Notes: generated from the sequence alone by a model not told the origin. A stretch of DNA of 64,000 bases from Dactylellina haptotyla (GCA_031310005.1 CM062382.1:1674001-1738000); one strand, 5' to 3'. Shown: positions 39,332-52,329, counted from the stretch's first letter. Translations and numbers: made by a program.

Positions 39332-40165
39332 GATCAGCTGAAGGTGGAGTTGGTGAAAGGAAAATAAAACCTAAAACTTTCTACTTATGATATTCCGAGG
39401 TTGAATTTCTCTAAGTTCCAGTACTCTTCTAAGATTCGAACGTGTTGTGCGCTTGTTTTATAGTTTTTTTGCTAATAAAGGTGCCTGGGGTAGGCTAGTG
39501 AGGTTTTAGAGGGAGAGAGTTTCGTAATATCTGAGAGTCCTAGCTCAGAATAACACTTACTCATGTGTAGGCCTTGAATAGGCCGATAGCGGAATGCAGT
39601 GTCGGAAATCCATGGGAAGGGAATATTGTCTGAGAGGCTTGTTGCCTTTATATGTTTGACCGGGTGCCACCGGTCAAAAGGCCATTTCCGCTCGGATGGA
39701 TCGGGAACATTGACTTTTTTTCTTTCCTTCTTTTCTTTTTTGCCCCAGTCCCAAAGAGGGAAGGGAAAACTTGTGTGTTCATGGCTTGGAAAAACCGTCC
39801 CTATACCCCTCCAAGCATACAGCCTTTGCAAGTTTCTTATATTATCCAGTCGAATTCAACTGATAGGCGCAAACAGAGTGGGCATCGCAAGTGTTTACTA
39901 ATTTGGTAAATTATCATCAAATGATCGGTAACAAAGTCTGGTTACCTTGGGTGAAACCTATCAATGTCATTTGTCTCACTCGGATATAGAAGATAGCCAG
40001 ACGAGACTTCTTATGACTGGGAACAACTGATGAAGAGAGAACATCGAATATAATAAGCTATAAATAAATATGAAATAGATATCCCAACTGCTACAAAGTA
40101 GACAAACCCGATCCAAATGAGCTCCACTACCACTCAGAGGAACACGCCACGCAATAAAGCGCAAT
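39332..40165. promoter_or_regulatory. IDO promoter / PKC 3' region
   Basis: 834 bases between IDO's start and PKC's stop, both minus strand. A pyrimidine tract (39711-39750) may be a promoter element of the IDO gene or chance. Overlapping short frames at 39472-39909 have no similarity that I recognise. Confidence 0.4.
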
Positions 40166-43100
40166 TTACACAAAATCCGCCGTATACGAAAAACCACGAA
40201 ACTCCTCCTGCATTGCCTGAGTGAGAACTATCGTGGAAATATGTCAGTTTAATGGAACCCAGAGTACAGTCTGCATTGCGGTACACTAACCTGATTGCAC
40301 GGGCGTAAGAACGGGGGTTACGCTAGTAAACTCCTGATCGAAATTAGAGGTATCGGTGGGAGAACTAATCTGAGGTAGGAAGGGCGATGGAACGCGTTTA
40401 TTATAGATGTCGTCCCAATTAACATTTCTAAAGAATGCATGCGACATGATCTCTTGAGCATCTGTTGGACCTGATCCAAGGCGCAACTCCGGTTCACGGG
40501 TAAGCAACTATGAGACTGATTAGCGGATGTTGCAGTACTATTGACCAAGATTGCTACCGTTTCCTCTCTATCCCTACCTTTTGTAAAATGGAAACAGAGT
40601 CTCTCGGCATATGAATTGGATATAACGGTTCATCAGAGAGTATAGCATCATATATTTCATCTTCGTCCTCTCCTCTGAATGGAGACTGCTGGAGGAGCAT
40701 CTGATATATCAGGACGCCGAATGCCCACCAGTCCACAGCACGGCCGTAGCGTTTATCCAAGAGAATTTCAGGTGCCATAAATTCCGGGGTCCCACAGAAT
40801 GTACTAGTGGTCGAACCATACCACATTTCCTCCTTGCACAGCCCGTAGTCGCCTATTTTGATATGCCCGTCTAAGGTCAGTAAAATATTGTCCAATTTTA
40901 GATCTCGATATATCACGCCGTTTTCGTGAAAATATTTTAGCGCAAGGCAGACCTCCGCAGCGTAGAATCTTGAAAGAAATGTTTGGTTAGAATTGTATTA
41001 CCCTAGATACTAGTAAAGAAAGAAGACTTACTGCGCTCGCTTTGTCCCAAACTGCCCGCGTTGGATATGCAACATCAAGTCGCCACCGCTGATATATTCC
41101 ATCACGAAGTAAACACGTGTTTCTGTTTGAAAGCATGCGTGGAGGTTAAGGAGGAACGGGTGCCGTTCTTTATTGGCAATCAGGAATACTCGCTTCTCGG
41201 AGCGAATGCTTTCGACCTCGTCATTTTCAATAATAAACTCCTTTTTCAAAACTTTAATTGCATAGAGCTGCTTCGTAGCTTTTGTTTCAGCCAGCATGAC
41301 TTTCCCAAAATTCCCCTTTCCCAGAACAGCAAGGAAATTAAAGTGATCTAATCCAATTTTACGAGCCGATTCTGATCGTGGTGCTTTTGTAACTTGGTTC
41401 GTCGCCTGTGGATTGGGGGCCGGTGCTCCACCATAGGCTGCCTGCTTCTGTTGCAAATTACTACTACCAGGCACATATGGCTGAACCTGAGCTTGTGGGT
41501 GTACTGGGCTCGGTTGGCTTAGCTGTGGGGGAGGCGGGGGCGGTGGAGGAGGAGGAATATATCCCATTGAGACTCGCTGCTGTTCATGAGTTAATGTCGG
41601 GTTGATAGCCGTTGACTGCGGTTGTTGATACATGTTCGGAACCGCGCTTGGTATAATTGCTGGGTTGTATGGCGTTTGGGCCGATGGACGATAGCTTGAA
41701 TCTGGGCGAGCACCAGAAGAAGGGCGGGAACCAGTGAGCGCAGTGATAGCAGCAGCCGCCGCTAGTGGGTTAGATGGGGATCTCTGGCCAGGCTGTGGCC
41801 GATTTTGGGGTGGGGGCGGGGGCGGGGGCGGTATTGGGCTATACGGCCCATATGCTTTAGCCGCAGCGTTATAAGCACCTTTTCCATCAAATGTTTGTGG
41901 TTGTGAGGTGTCAAAGAGAGCTGATTGGCCAGATATAGAGGAAGTGGGAGATTGCGCAGACTGGGACGTAGCGGGCGTCATTCGATGCTCAGTGGACTGC
42001 GAATCCACGAAGGATTCACTACCAGTGCTTTGTATTGAAATCGGCCGCGCAGAACCGTGTGTGCTCTGGCTGCCCCTTAGATTTCTATCAGCCATATGGC
42101 CAGAGCTGGAGACTCCATTCCTTTTTGTTTTGCCAATTTCGCTCAGAATACGATTGGCAACTTCCATTGACATCCCACAAAAGTCTGGCACAAGGTGTGC
42201 GCACTGGGCGTGACAGGTCAGTTGACATTCTAATATTCATTAATTAGCCTCTAGTAACACAGAAAGGGTAAATTCTTTATTTTAGGGACGAGTAGAACCA
42301 AACTTGGAGGGAGGTAGATATTGATTACCTGTGCATTTTCTGGCATTCTTTTTCCCGACGGGAAGCATATAACCACAGTGACAGCACCAATTGGCTCCAA
42401 AGTTAGTCGTCGGCTCAAATCTATGGGGGATTCTGTGATTCAATTTTTCTTCTTCCGGATCAGTTTCTGCGTTCGACTTCGAGATGCATTTCGTCACAAC
42501 TTTTGGATAACACTTTTTGTGGCATGTGTATTTGCAGTCCGCGCATTGGTAGCCGACACTGTATTTAAGAAAATCCCCGCAAAGAGCGCATCGCATGATA
42601 TTGTAGAATTGTTGTTGAACGAACTTGTGTCCATAGGTCTCATGTACCTCCTCTTTTTGCTTTCGAACTGCTCCCTTTCTATTCAATCCAACATCAAACG
42701 GCCTTTTGTTTTTATTATATTTCACTAGAGTAGATTAGCACGGAGCAGTGATTTGTTAAGAGGCTTGTTATATTTTTCTTACCAAAGCCAAGCTGGAGGC
42801 GAATTTGACCCACGGGTTCAACTACAAACCATGCATCGATTACCACTGGCTTGGGTTCTTCTACAACCTGGCCAGATGTTCCAGGTAAGGTATTGTGTGA
42901 GACTCCCACGGAGCCAGGAATAGAGGGCATATTGTTTGCCGTGCGTGATGGCAAAATCCCGCCTGTAGTGTTAAGGTAAGACCCTTGACTGGAAGCTTCC
43001 ATATTTTCCGCACTAACCCAGCCAGTAGCAGATATGTCTTGTTCGATTCGTTTCCGTCTCTGTTCTTCAACTATATCAGATAAACGGATCCACATTAGTC

Positions 43101-44236
43101 CAATGGGGAGATGTTGATCGCCGGATCTATCGTAGACAGTTATTTCTATTTCGTTTGCTTTGTCGACGTCGATTTCGCTCGATTCCTCCCAGCGATCGTT
43201 CTTTGATGGCTTAGTTTTCGTCCTGACGACATCTTCTACTTTGACAGTAACAAATGTCTCCGGGCCCCGAGAAAACCGAGAAGTAGCAGCATGATCAACG
43301 TCTTTGACAGCTAGGATCTTGATGTGCAATCTTCCAGTCAATGGACGCCGTATGTTGGGCGCATTAATGCTATCATCTGATATCCATAGCTATTAGTTTA
43401 TATCCTCCGTGTTTAATCTTAAGCTGTGGGTTCTTTACCATCACCTTGCGCTTCACCTTCAACGTCGACGTGAAGGTCCTCGTAGCGCTTGAGAGCTTGC
43501 TTGAGGAGATGTATTTTCTGATTACTTTCAACTCTTTTCGAATCTGCGTCTGCCCTGCTCCTGCGATCTCCTTCCATTTGATATAGTTTGGCCATTTTTT
43601 CGATTCCTTCCTTATATTGCTTTTCGACGCTTAATTTAAATTCCAATTGGGAAAGCATCAAGGTAATACGTGGGCCAAGGTAAGGCGAGTCATATTTAAT
43701 AAGATCTGATAGATTGAAATCTCTATATTAACACTATATCTTCTTCCGAATCCAATGGGATCGGGGAACAAACCTAATTTAGAATAATTGGGGCGTGTTT
43801 TCGGGACTCCGGGGCCAGGCTGCTGTGCGAACGGTGGACGGGGCCCACCCCCTGGTATCGCCCCGTAAGCTGAATCAAGTTCATGAGAAATTTCTTTTGT
43901 GTTCTTTGGAGGCGGCGTGGGAGGGCTCTCTGAAAATACGTTATTTGACGTGAGAGATAAGCCATCAATTCCGGCTGACACGCTTTGCATCTGCTTGCTT
44001 TGCAAACCCCGAATGACACCTTCGAGGTAGTTTATATTGTTTTGAGATTCTCGGATTTTAGAGTCAAGGCTCTGTTGAACACTTGCGTTATCGGTTGATT
44101 GGCGCATAGATCGAGCAGCGGTTATCAGTACCCGTTCTCGCTCGATCTTTTGCTGGACCATTTCTATTTTCTTGTGGACGGATGTAGCAGCATCGTCTTC
44201 GCCGGCACCGCCGGCACCCGTGGTGGCAGCCTGCAT
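40166..44236 (-). CDS. pkc1: Protein kinase C (Pkc1/PkcA)
   Basis: Eight exons on the minus strand (43774-44236, 43439-43705, 42783-43376, 42329-42724, 41032-42229, 40578-40968, 40291-40507, 40166-40227) give 1195 residues. Order: two HR1 Rho-binding coiled coils (about 20-80 and 155-230), a C2 domain (about 245-370), a pseudosubstrate (RKGAVRKQK, alanine at the target site), two C1 zinc domains (about 475-525 and 540-590), a long proline-rich linker with two proline runs, then the kinase (GKGNFGKV near 875, YRDLKLDN near 993, [21 protein letters not shown]) and a C-terminal hydrophobic motif FRGFSY. DYG replaces DFG, which is normal in fungal Pkc1. The protein is the Rho1 effector at the head of the cell-wall-integrity MAP kinase cascade. 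It shares a divergent promoter with mrps5. Confidence 0.96.
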
Positions 44237-45199
44237 GATTTATGGGCCGGTTTGGTACCTCCGCCGAATTCCCGGGGTTGTGTTTTATCAGGAAGAGGTG
44301 GCAAAGGGCCGGATGAATATGTTTCCTATGCGATGTATGTTTGGCGAATCGTACGAATTTTAGATCTTAGAAACTCTAGATTGGTTCTCAGGGATGCGTG
44401 TTAGAGTGCCCTAGTGGTATACACCCAAGCTCCAATGATGATAGCTATTATTGAAAACACGGAGAAGATGAGCACTTTTGTTATCAGCCGGAGCTAGCCA
44501 TGTGTGCAACACCAGTCCTCAGCGCATATGCACAGTATTCAATCAATAAGCCGAAGCGATGTGTGTCTTAAGATAGGCAAACGAATGCAGGAAGAACCGG
44601 AGGGCGGAGGAGGTGGAGGAGGTGGTTGTGGTGGGGAGAGGAGGTAGATTGTAAGAGGTGGGCAGGCTGGACAAAGCAGGCGGGGCACAATATGTTGGAG
44701 CTCTCAGTGGTACTTCGTATCTGCCAAGAAATCAATCATACAGCCTCGCTTCCACATTTTTGTCCTTACGAATTTTCTCTGATGGTCACAACAACAACTT
44801 TGAACAAGCTGCGAATTCACGACCTTTTTGATTCACCGATCAAACAACCGCAAATCGTAAAGACACAAGGGATTTACCACCGATTGAAGAAATGCATTGA
44901 CTATTTTCTATTGCGAATTCATACTCGAGTTCTCTGCGACAGTCTTCGGCCCACTCATCTTCGACTGCAAGTTCAAGTATGTCTACTGCAGCTCTGATAC
45001 AAGAAAAATTAAAGTCTTACTTGATGCAATTCTTTCATCCACGAAACCATTGAATACATGCTAACATGGAGGCGAATCAAGGGGCGCTTCACCAACAACC
45101 TTTTCGCTTGCCAGCGCGTCAAATGCATATAAACAGATCACAGTGTCTCCTGATCGTTCCCCCAAGTCCCTAATCCCTCTTTGAATAATACCAGTTGCG
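44237..45199. promoter_or_regulatory. Divergent promoter PKC / MRPS5
   Basis: 963 bases between two start codons. A G-rich, C-poor tract (44597-44646, repeated GGAGGAGGTGG) sits about 360 bases before the PKC ATG. Short frames here are low complexity and not called as genes. Confidence 0.4.
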
Positions 45200-46333
45200 A
45201 TGTCTTGCCTAGCAAAGAAAAAATATATTGTTAGGGCACTTGCCTTTGCCAGTGGGTTCAAACGAATGCCGATAGATGGACGGTTTTTCCATTCTTCTCC
45301 GAGCTTAAGCAAAGGACACTATTTGTCAACATTCAAAAATTCTGGAACTTCGACAGGTGACGTCCGATCTTACTATGAGCAAGAACAATTAGCTGCTCTA
45401 GCAGATGTCGAGAATCATATCTCTGAGACGGTTCATAGAGGGTGGAAACCACGAAAACGAGATGCGTTCAGCTTGCCATATTTTACAGATTTGTCACGAA
45501 TCGATCCTTTCCTCGATAAACCTGTCTCCGGAATACCCAAATCAGGCCGCTGGCCTAGCCAACCCGTTCCCCAAATGGAGAATGTACAGTTTAAACAAGG
45601 GGAAGAGGATGATGAGAACAAGCTCAAAGATCTATCTCGCCTAACTGGGTTACCTATGTCGTATCTCGAAACTTTGAAGGTTCGCGAATTGGTTTCCCAC
45701 CGTGTTACAAACCAGACAAGGTTGGGAAAGATACCAAAACAATACGTGCTTACCGTAGCGGGCGACGGCAATGGTATGATCGGAATTGGTGAAGCTAGCT
45801 CCACTGCAGCCGAACTTTCAAGTCGTATGTCCCAATATCAAGCTATCAAGAATTTGCGGCCAATAATAAGATATGAGGACCGAACAATATACGGCAATGT
45901 CAAAGTTAAAATGGGCGCTGTTGAGTTGCAATTAATGTCAAGACCCCCAGGTAAGGCTACAAATATTCTCTACTAAATCTTACGATACGCGTAGGTACTT
46001 TTAGTAAAGGCATCTCTAATCATTTTTTAGGGTTTGGGATTCGGTGTTCTCAGTACATATTTGAAATTTGTCGGTGCGCAGGCATTTCAGATCTGGCGGC
46101 AAGAGTTACAAGATCTAGAAATCCTATGAATGTAATAAAAGCCACGATACAAGCATTGATGATGCAAAGAACACCAGGTGAGTAATATAACGAGCATAGA
46201 CTGTAGCTTTAGAAAACCCCTTTTCTCGTCTCCAGACTGATTATTTACAAAAAACAAAGAATCGATTGCCCAAGGCAGAGGGAAGAAAATCGTAGATGTT
46301 CGGAAGGCTTATTACGGAAAGGGGGTCTATTAA
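45200..46333 (+). CDS. mrps5: Mitochondrial small-subunit ribosomal protein uS5 (MrpS5)
   Basis: Three exons (45200-45950, 46031-46177, 46260-46333) give 323 residues. The N terminus is basic and lacks acids for the first 25 residues (a presequence), with an FHSSPSLSKGHYLS segment that looks like a processing region. The S5 double-stranded-RNA-binding fold follows: VRELVSHRVTNQTRLGKIPKQ, VVAGDGNG-type loop (VAGDGNGMIGIGEASS) and then the S5 C-terminal domain (GFGIRCSQYIFEICRCAGISDLAARVTRSRNPMNVIKAT). uS5 shapes the mRNA entry channel and decoding accuracy in the mitoribosome. The 3' end converges with DAD3. Confidence 0.93.
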
Positions 46334-46567
46334 ACCTTTGCGGACTGGGGACTCGGTGTTTTATTCGGTTTGCGGATTTGTATATCCTGCTGTAAATATG
46401 TAAATTAGTGTTAATAATAAGTTTGTTGTGTTCATGTGCCTAGAGGTCTAAGTCGCAATTCTACACAGCCGATAGTGGCGAATATTTCGATCAGAATTTC
46501 GATGATTTAGATTGCTCTCCATCTAGCATGGAAATAAAGGATCGAGGGAGAGAAATAGGGAGGGAAT

Positions 46568-46950
46568 TTATGACCTATGCGGCCACAGTTTCTTACCTTT
46601 AGAGCTTTCATATTGCAGTTCTTGTTGAAGGACAATGCTATAGACGGATGCCTTCATTAATGTGCTTACTAGCCCGGTCTTCCGTTCGAGAAGTCGAAGA
46701 GAGTCGATGGTTTGCGAAGTGGGTTGGTTCGCCATGGTCCCAATCGTTAGTGAAAGCTAAATTGTACACTCATATTAGCTAAACGACTAAACATTTATTT
46801 GGACCAATCTAACTTACGAAATAGCCGACGGGGCTATAAGTTGAGTTCCAGATGGGATAACTAAACACTTACTTGATTGAGACTTTGCAGAAGAGAGCGG
46901 TACTCCTGCAGTATTTCCTCCTCGATATTAGACAAGCCAGTTAACCGCAT
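46568..46950 (-). CDS. dad3: DASH complex subunit Dad3
   Basis: Two exons (46873-46950 and 46568-46756) give 88 residues, a normal size. Exon 1 reads MRLTGLSNIEEEILQEYRSL, and exon 2 carries the diagnostic IDSLRLLERKTGLVSTLMKA followed by SVYSIVLQQEL. Dad3 is a small helical subunit of the DASH/Dam1 ring that couples kinetochores to microtubule plus ends in fungi. The gene is too small and split for simple frame calling. After AAAG at about 46605 a donor-like GTAAGA could open a third, tiny exon ending at 46491 (tail DGEQSKSSKF); both endings are plausible and affect only the variable tail. Confidence 0.9.
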
Positions 46951-47450
46951 GGTGCTTATTTTATTGTTGGTGAAAAGACCACTCAGTTTTGCGTGTTTTC
47001 AGGCCACGCGCGTGCATGCGTGCATGCATATATACATATAGATTTCGGAATTTCCTTAGCGGGGCCAGATGGCGGAGAGTCGGTGGTGTTCGTCTAGTTC
47101 TTCTCTGTAGTCAGCTCTGGAGGATGAAATGAATAAGTGTGTGTGTGTGTGTGTGTAAGCAATTTAAGAACTTACTGCCCCATAAGGCCGCTCAAAACGG
47201 TACGACGTTTTAAGCTCTAGGCTGCATCGATTGTCAGCACTTTAATTACTGACGAACTCGGGGGCTTGGCATCTTGAACACAACGACTGTAACCACCAGA
47301 CGCGCCAGCCTAATTATAACTCTGCCGATTCAACCACCGCGTCTTCCTGTAGATGTTTATAAGCAAGCACTGCGAATTTAGTAATCTTGATCGGCCCTCC
47401 TCCAACTTCCTCAAAAGATCCACAACAAACACATCTTCTCCATTTGCAAA
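46951..47450. promoter_or_regulatory. Divergent promoter DAD3 / VPS11
   Basis: 500 bases between start codons, with a (GT)10 microsatellite at 47137-47156. A minus-strand frame (47310-47552) overlaps the VPS11 start and is rejected as a gene. Confidence 0.45.
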
Positions 47451-50400
47451 ATGGCATCTAAAATTGTGGGCAAGCTCAATCAACTGGAATTCCACGCCAG
47501 CTTCTTCTGCATGCCGTCTGCTAATATCTTTGTTATTTGTAGTGGAAAACATTTACATTTTTTGATTCATCCACCGTGAAGCTTCCTATGAACCAGCTTC
47601 AAACCGAGGTATGAATGAGGACCCTAAAAGCCTCGTGTTATTTTCTTAGTCTTAATGCATAACGATAACGATAACGATAACGATATCCCTAGGGATCACA
47701 AATTACTAGCATATGCTCGGGCATGCGCTGCATTTTGCTCGGTTTATCCAACGGTGACATGGTTGGACTCTCTTCAAAATATAACAAAGTTATAACATGG
47801 AGAGCGCACGAAGGAAAACCTATTACGCATACAACATACCTCGAATCCCGCCAAATTCTTGTCACAGTTTCGGTATGTACTATTCATATCATGTAGTCTT
47901 ACCTTCGTACTGATTCGCCGCCCGAGAATTTAGGAGGATCTTATCAGCCCACCGGAGATGAAAGTCTGGATGCTTAGGGTTTCAGAGAAAAAATCCTTTG
48001 CTTTTCAGCTTCAATCGACCTTACGGATAAATATGCCATCAATATTTCCAGTGGGTCCCTAAATATACCTTGCATGCTGTCATACATAAGAGCTTCTAGA
48101 TTCAACTACTGACACTATGAAAGATGACATGCTTTTCTGTAACGGACGATCTTTCAGATGTCGCGGCGGCATTCGCAAATGGGGTCGTTATTTTAGTTCG
48201 TGGAGATTTGGTTCACGATCGAGGCAGTAAGCAGCGGGTAATTTTCGAATCGAATGAGCCCATCACTGGCATCCAGTTTGCCCAAGAAAATGACTCGTAT
48301 ACACTATACGTTACGACTACGGAGCGGGTGATGACAATAAAAACTTCCATTCGCGGCCACATACCTCCTCCCCGGGTGCTAGAAAATACAGGCTGTGCGC
48401 TGGGGTGTCTTACAATGGACAAGGCTACAGGCAATGTCCTTGTTGCAAGAAACGATGCCCTTTACTATTATGGTCCCGACGGCCGCGGGCCTTGTTACGC
48501 CTACGAAGGTTCTAAGAGTTTCATTGGCTCTTTCGGAACTTATGTGGCCCTTCTATTGCCTCCTCAAAACCTCGCAACAAACCCTGTTGCAACGTCAACC
48601 AGTTTGCGACATATTTTGGGAACAAAACGTGAAAATACTTTCGAAGTGAGCACGCTAGTAATCCTAGACACGGACCTTCAGTTTATTGCCCATATCGAGG
48701 CATTTACGGGAGGCATAAAAGGCATTCTGTATGAGTGGGGGGACATACATATACTCACATCTGATAACAAGGTAGTATTGCACATAGGAATATTTAGACG
48801 CTTACAAGACCTAGGCTTGACTAACGACCCATTCTCAAAATCAGATTATTAGACTCAGAGAGAAATCGCTCGTAGACAGGCTACAACTTCTCTATCAGCG
48901 AGATTTATACCCCACAGCTCTGAAATTAGCTCAAAAATCTGCAATAACGACTAGGGAAATAAACCAAATAAATTGCAGGTATGCTGATTTCCTGTTTTCG
49001 AAAGGTGATTACGACAACGCGATGCAACAATATATGCAAGCAGTCGAGGGTACCCAACCTTCGCAAGTAATCCGCAAAGTAAGTTACACAAGATTTGACT
49101 CTTTACAAACAAACCGTCTAAACTCGTCGACCCGCAGTTTCTCGACATACAGAGGATTCCAAATCTCATCCAATACCTTGAAGAATTGCACCATCATACT
49201 GAATACGTCACCACTGAACATACTACCTTACTCCTCAACTGCTACGCCAAGTTAAAAGATGTGGATAAACTAGAAAGCTTTATTAGGTCGGACAAAGGCC
49301 AACAATTTGATCTCAACACCGTTATCTCACTCTGTCGCCAAGCGGGCTATTTCACACAAGCGGTATATTTAGCTCGGCAAAACTCTGAAGACGATATTGT
49401 TATGGATATACTGTTAGATGATATGAAGAAATTTTCTGATGGGATGAAATTTCTTGTAACATTGGAGCCGCACGCCGTAGATCTACCCCGCCCCTCAGCT
49501 TGCACGGTGACAGTATGATGCTGATGGACTTTTTGGGAGGTCAAGATGCACAGGAACTTGGTCAGATGGGGGCGATTATTGCTGAATGAAATGCCGCGGG
49601 AAACAACCGCGCTTTTTATTGAGTATTATTCCGGAAAATATGTTCCTCGTGACGAACTTCCAGATGACGAATCTTCGATTTCCCAACCACCATCTAGTGG
49701 TCTTCAAGGTTATCTTTTACAGCTACCCTACCTTGGGAACCCCTTGTCAATGTCCTTGTCAACCACCACAGCCGTGGATGCGAGAGTAAACCGCCCAGTC
49801 AAAAGCTTCCCATACCAACCACCTCCACCCCAGTCCGCCTTTTCAATATTCGTAGACCATCCTCTAGAATTCGTGAAATTCTTAGAGGCTGATATTCTCA
49901 ACGAGAAAACAAGAGAGACACTTCCTGAAATCTCTTCGACATTATTTGAGATGTATCTACATCATGCAAGTCAGGATGCGGTGGGATCAGATGACTCATG
50001 GCGTAATAAAGCAACGGGCATGCTAGAGAATAACGGCAAGGTTTTAGGTACATCAGAAGTACTACTGCTGTCCCATCTATGCGGTTTCCATGACGGTACA
50101 ACTCTCGTTCGAGAGGACCAGCGACTTTATTTTGATATATTTAGGTCACATACTTCTTCTAAAAATACTGTTGGTGCGATGGCGGCCCTGAAGAAGTACG
50201 GGGCCGAGGATCCCCAGCTATATCCGGCCGCTTTAGCTTATCTTATATCTAACCCACGTATCCTTGAGGATGCTGGGGATGAACTGTTGAGTATTTTGGA
50301 CGTTATCGAAAAGGAGTGTCTAATGGCGCCTTTGCAGGTCGTGCAAATTCTTAGTAAGAATGGTGTTGCTACGGTTAGGATGATAAGGAAATATCTTAGT

Positions 50401-50947
50401 GGGATGATAGAAAGAGAGCGACTAGAAATTCAGCAAGTAGGTTGATGCGACCCTTTCAAATATATTGGGAGCACCAGCACATTCTAACTGGAACCAACAG
50501 GACCAAGGCTACATCGACGGCTACCGACGTGACACTACGATGCGAAAACAGGAAATCGCTGACCTAGAAGGCAAGCCAGTCGTCTTCCAGCCCAGCCGTT
50601 GTTCATTTTGTGGAACAAGTCTTGAACTCCCCACAGTGCATTTCCTCTGCAAACATTCGTTTCATCAGCGCTGTTTGAATGTATCAACCGAAGCGCCTGA
50701 GTGTCCTACTTGCGCGGCAGGTAACGCCGCAATAAAAGCTATACGTCAAGGTAGGAGCGTGAAAATCATAATAACAAACTTCTTCTTTTGTTGCCCTCTT
50801 CTGACACGCCATCGTTTCATAGCCCAGGAGGAATCGGCCGACCAGATTGGCATCTTCAAAACTGCCATCGATGTAGCCGAGGGTGATCGATTTGCAACAA
50901 TAACAGACTTTTTTAGTAGAAGTGTCATGAAAGACCGTGCGACTTGA
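47451..50947 (+). CDS. vps11: Vps11, shared HOPS/CORVET core subunit
   Basis: Ten exons (47451-47465, 47543-47608, 47693-47872, 47934-48050, 48124-48771, 48845-49078, 49138-49476, 49546-50436, 50501-50750, 50823-50947) give 954 residues. MASKI is joined to WKTFTFFDSSTVKLP, aligning with the family start MALTSWKTF. A beta-propeller fills the first third (DLVHDRGSKQRVIFES, RDDALYYYGPDGRGPCYAYEG-like), followed by an alpha-solenoid (KSLVDRLQLLYQRDLYPTA, GDYDNAMQQY, EHTTLLLNCYAKLKDVDKL) and a C-terminal RING (CSFCG near 866, CKHSFHQRC, CPTC). Vps11 is the hub for endosome and vacuole tethering with Vps16, 18 and 33. Exon 1 is only 15 bases, with an unusual GTGGGC donor, and the exon 8 acceptor is CAAG. 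Confidence 0.93.
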
Positions 50948-52329
50948 GTTCTTGGTTTGTAGTTCGGAAAATATTACAATTTTTCGACAAATGGGGAATG
51001 CTCGATCAAAGGAACTCGGTAATCAGACGAATGCTATTAAAACACGAGATCTCTGAGGTGTGTCTGGAGGATATTTTCATGGAATCCCACGCCTCTCTCC
51101 AGGTCTGAGTCCCTCCTCTAACAGTTGGCCTTCCCCAAGAGCCGACTCCCACGACATCCCTTAATATCTTCAAACATTCAACATATTGGGGCAAGCTACA
51201 CGGGTTGCCGGGTATAGGGAAATTTCCCTTATGAAAGTGCGCCAATGAGATATCGATATAATACTAATACAACTTAATGCTGAAGTAACGAATATTACAA
51301 ATATATATTTAACATGCTAGATATTGCAATGAATACAGTAAATGATTAATTCTCCGAAACGAACCTTGCAACTGCATTGGTGTTGTCTATAAAGCTTTGA
51401 GTGGTGTTGCACGTGTGCTGAAGGCGTACATCTGTTTTCTAACAACGTGTTAACACTGGTTTTACGCTCTTTAGCAAACAACAAATGCTAGCTCACCTCT
51501 TTGCTTTACGCTTAATGTACCGCCGACGCGAAGGTTAACAACTAGGGAGCGTTTCCTTTGTGCGCATGTGCGCATTATAAGTGGTAGCCACTTCTGCTTC
51601 TATCACCTAAAATACGTGGCGATTATTTGGCTTGAATTTGGCTTGAATTTGGTTTGATATTTCCGTTGAAATGCTCACATTTGTCGAGGTTCCGGTTTGG
51701 ACGGACTTGTGGTTAGCCTGTACTGCGTGGCTGAGCTGAGTAATGGTGAGGTTGGCAATAACTAAACGGCCAATCCACCCACTCCTAACCATTCCCTTTC
51801 CTTCTATCATCTCAAATCGAGGTTCAATCCATTACCAATCCTCCTTGCAGGCGCAACAGAAGGGGGGAAAAAAGTAAAAGTAAAATATAATACAACAACC
51901 CAAATTATTTTCCAACCTTTTGTCTATACATACTTAAGTACATACATTCATACATACATATATATTATATATCCAAAGGAGTTTTTCTACTTCCACAGGC
52001 TTGATCCTCGCGTCCGTCCGCTCTGGCATAATCCTAAGACTTCATCCATCCCTGAACAACAACTCTTCCCCGACTAGTAGACATCGCCGGCAGTCAGGTA
52101 ATACTTGCTTCTTATGTTCGGGACTCCCGAAACTGGAAAGGCAGAGATTGTTACATTAGAGAGCGACTTATCTCATCCTGCGCTGGCTTTTTTCTTTTCC
52201 TTAATAAAACCGTTCGCAACCTCCAGCTGTGGTTATAGCGAAGATTTCTGAAGGGCGATTCACCCGGAGGAAGCTCGCTCACATCCGAGAAACAGTAAAC
52301 ACTATCACCCATCTCGACCTAGTTTAGCG
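50948..52329. promoter_or_regulatory. Long promoter/leader of the NRC-2-like kinase gene
   Basis: 1.4 kb between VPS11's stop and the kinase ATG. It holds a short tandem of TTTGGCTTGAAT words near 51627-51652 and CATA/TATA simple repeats (51936-51972). A possible leader intron has GTAATA near 52099 and an acceptor near 52226. The minus-strand frame at 51006-51245 (79 codons) has no recognisable similarity. Confidence 0.35.

Noticed and set aside
39472-39909. Overlapping frames on both strands between IDO and PKC
   Set aside because: Low complexity in part (pyrimidine tract) and mutually antisense; no similarity that I recognise.
47310-47552. Minus-strand frame of 80 codons across the VPS11 start
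   Set aside because: Antisense to the VPS11 first exon, intron and promoter; no family match.
51006-51245. Minus-strand frame of 79 codons after VPS11
   Set aside because: No domain or known family; cannot be supported as a gene from sequence alone, although a lineage-specific small gene cannot be excluded.
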